A DNA stretch of 6,776 bases. Origin: Candidatus Hydrogenedentota bacterium. Lineage in GTDB: Bacteria; Hydrogenedentota; Hydrogenedentia; Hydrogenedentales; SCBR16-9. Made by a program: the position numbers and the translations under genes. Shown here one piece after another: positions 5,656-6,776 of this stretch. The notes under the pieces are model-generated. The model was not told where the DNA came from. It worked only from the letters and a program-made list of their open reading frames with translations, and ran no database searches. Positions within the stretch are counted from its first letter, which is position 1. Each line of letters starts with the position of its first letter. Where the stretch lies: NCBI GenBank assembly GCA_007116095.1, contig SKJD01000220.1, positions 1-6,776 on the forward strand. The letters run 5' to 3'.

Positions 5656-6561
5656 TCAGCGTACCCCATACAGCGTATGTATATGTACAACAAGTTCATT
5701 TAGATTGTGTAATGGAACGATGGCGTAGTCATCCAATTCGATCAAATCCTGTATATACAAGGCGAAATTCAATCCTACGCCATCAGCATGCATGAAAGAA
5801 TTTAGACCGACGACTTCACCGTATTCATTGGCGAGTGGTCCGCCTGAGTTGCCCGGATTTATCATTGTGTCGGTTTGAATAACTCTTGTAATATCCATGC
5901 GTAAGCTGGATACCGACCCTTGGGTAAAAGTAAAATCAAGGCCAAGGGGATGGCCCATGGCGTATACCGTGTCACCGACTTCTGGCTCTTTGTCTGTAAT
6001 TGGGAGAATTGGATAATTACCGACTGATCCGTCCACAATCAGGATGGCGCTATCAGCAGCATTATGTTCCAAGGCAGCCAATACATCTGCCCTTTGTCCA
6101 TCATGCATATACACTTCGACAGCATAGAAATTTAAATTCAGGTTTCTACCTTTTCCCGCCAAGTCGTCCATCAGCATGACATGTGAATTGGTTAGTATCC
6201 AGTAATCCCCATCTTCATCCTTGTCAATGATGAAGCCCGATCCAGAGCCCCCATCAAAATCAGTAAATATCCACCCCTGTGTTTCGTATGCTGCTTCAAC
6301 ACGAACCACCCCTTCCCGTAAATTGCGCGCAATTTCCTGGGGTGGACGTGCGCGTGTTAACGAAGTATCCTCTCGGACATTGACTCGTTCCAAGGGCATC
6401 GGCGCGTTTGTAGGCCCCGCCAACTGTTGAGTAGGTTGATCCTCATAGTATTCTTCCATCATCCCGACGATGACCAGCCCCATCAGCAGGATAAGGCCTA
6501 TGGCTACTACCAGGGAACCAGCCATACAACCAATGACTACCGGACTACAGCTTTTTTTCAT
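5656..6561 (-). CDS. Membrane-anchored trypsin/HtrA-like serine protease, no PDZ domain
   Basis: This 301-residue protein begins with a short basic stretch and one membrane segment (residues about 8-33), which would hold the catalytic part outside the cytoplasm. The protease domain (about 75-280) has GGSGSGFII at 104-112, typical of S1C (HtrA/Deg) proteases. His127 lies in WILTNSHV, Asp170 in ADSAIL, and Ser239 in INPGNSGGPL, with the oxyanion loop GNSGG. The catalytic triad is therefore intact. The chain ends about 60 residues after the Ser, just past the last strands of the protease fold. The PDZ domains of DegP/DegS/HtrA are absent, so substrate recognition or activation must differ. Residues 34-75 form a linker. 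The coding DNA is visibly AT-richer than its neighbours. It likely degrades or processes exported proteins; no substrate is indicated. It converges on the secreted-protein gene. Confidence 0.92.
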   Translation of the reverse strand: MKKSCSPVVIGCMAGSLVVAIGLILLMGLVIVGMMEEYYEDQPTQQLAGPTNAPMPLERVNVREDTSLTRARPPQEIARNLREGVVRVEAAYETQGWIFTDFDGGSGSGFIIDKDEDGDYWILTNSHVMLMDDLAGKGRNLNLNFYAVEVYMHDGQRADVLAALEHNAADSAILIVDGSVGNYPILPITDKEPEVGDTVYAMGHPLGLDFTFTQGSVSSLRMDITRVIQTDTMINPGNSGGPLANEYGEVVGLNSFMHADGVGLNFALYIQDLIELDDYAIVPLHNLNELVVHIHTLYGVR

Positions 6562-6566
6562 GTCAT

Positions 6567-6573
6567 ACCTCCC
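6567..6573 (-). promoter_or_regulatory. Consensus Shine-Dalgarno of the protease gene
   Basis: On the minus strand GGGAGGT (6573-6567) sits 5 bases before the ATG at 6561-6559. It contains five consecutive consensus bases (GGAGG) and confirms this start. An ATG overlapping its end is out of frame and reaches a stop after two codons. Confidence 0.85.
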
Positions 6574-6626
6574 ATATGCTTATTTCATGCACCCCATAGG
6601 CACAGAAGTAGCAATTCCAAAAGTCA

Positions 6627-6655
6627 ATTAAACACGATCGGGGGAATGATGTCAA
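6627..6655 (-). promoter_or_regulatory. Near-consensus sigma-70 promoter for the protease gene
   Basis: On the minus strand a perfect -35 box TTGACA (6655-6650) is followed by a 17-base spacer and TTTAAT (6632-6627), five of six matches to the -10 consensus. Transcription would start near 6620, giving a leader of about 60 bases. It is the strongest promoter visible in the window and suggests constitutive, housekeeping-type expression. Confidence 0.7.
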
Positions 6656-6776
6656 ATTTGCGGTGCGCTTAATGGCCGAAATTGTGTATCGTATTGTGAG
6701 AAATGCTTATACATGATGCACGCTTATGGTTTACGCCCTGTGTGTATTGGAACGTTAAGTTTTCTTTTCCCCCTCA

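Larger units (their letters stand above)
6562..6776. other. Upstream region of the protease gene
   Basis: It holds the protease ribosome-binding site and promoter (listed separately), and nothing else I can name. Two similar stretches, ATGCTTAT followed closely by ATGCAC (6576-6592 and 6703-6721), flank the promoter. No gene start or end is recognisable before the right edge. Confidence 0.5.

Noticed and set aside
5423..5795. Short plus-strand frames of 60 and 91 codons
   Set aside because: They read through the hairpin cluster and into the protease gene antisense, and lack ribosome-binding sites.
6576..6721. Two ATGCTTAT...ATGCAC copies as flanking regulatory repeats
   Set aside because: Only 14 shared bases with different spacing, in AT-rich DNA; chance is a sufficient explanation.

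Overview
The window is about 6.8 kb of bacterial DNA, mostly GC-rich. It holds four protein genes, widely spaced and apparently each transcribed alone. The only clearly metabolic gene is an L-rhamnose isomerase. The other three encode exported or membrane-anchored proteins: an ankyrin-repeat protein, a cysteine-hydrolase-like protein and a serine protease. The long intergenic gaps, the large exported proteins of unknown role and a multi-hairpin intergenic repeat suggest an environmental bacterium of the Planctomycetes/Verrucomicrobia/Lentisphaerae/Hydrogenedentes kind. This is a weak inference; no rRNA or marker gene in the window fixes the taxon.

Layout. Positions 1-1332 (minus) hold the N-terminal 444 codons of an exported ankyrin-repeat protein that runs off the left edge. 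It has an acidic low-complexity linker encoded by a 13-unit hexanucleotide repeat and a duplicated motif before the ankyrin part. Positions 1333-1874 are a divergent intergenic region with several dyad symmetries that could be operators or RNA stems. Positions 1875-3152 (plus) encode RhaA, complete, with all expected metal ligands. Positions 3153-3431 hold inverted repeats, an extended -10 promoter and a ribosome-binding site for the next gene. Positions 3432-5324 (plus) encode a secreted 630-residue protein whose N-terminal half looks like a divergent NlpC/P60 (papain-like) domain. Positions 5325-5655 separate two convergent genes and contain a cluster of stem-loops, including a stem of about 19 bp capped by a GCAA tetraloop. 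Positions 5656-6561 (minus) encode a membrane-anchored trypsin/HtrA-type serine protease without a PDZ domain, in visibly AT-richer DNA. A near-consensus promoter and a consensus Shine-Dalgarno precede it.

The genes do not form an obvious pathway. RhaA has no rhaB, rhaD, transporter or regulator beside it here, so its partners must lie elsewhere. The three exported proteins share a predicted location outside the cytoplasm, but nothing in the sequence shows that they act together. I found no tRNA, rRNA, CRISPR array, insertion sequence or phage gene. No single feature amounts to a clearly new system. The best candidates for novelty are the secreted cysteine-hydrolase-like protein, the composite hairpin element and the ankyrin protein's repeat architecture.
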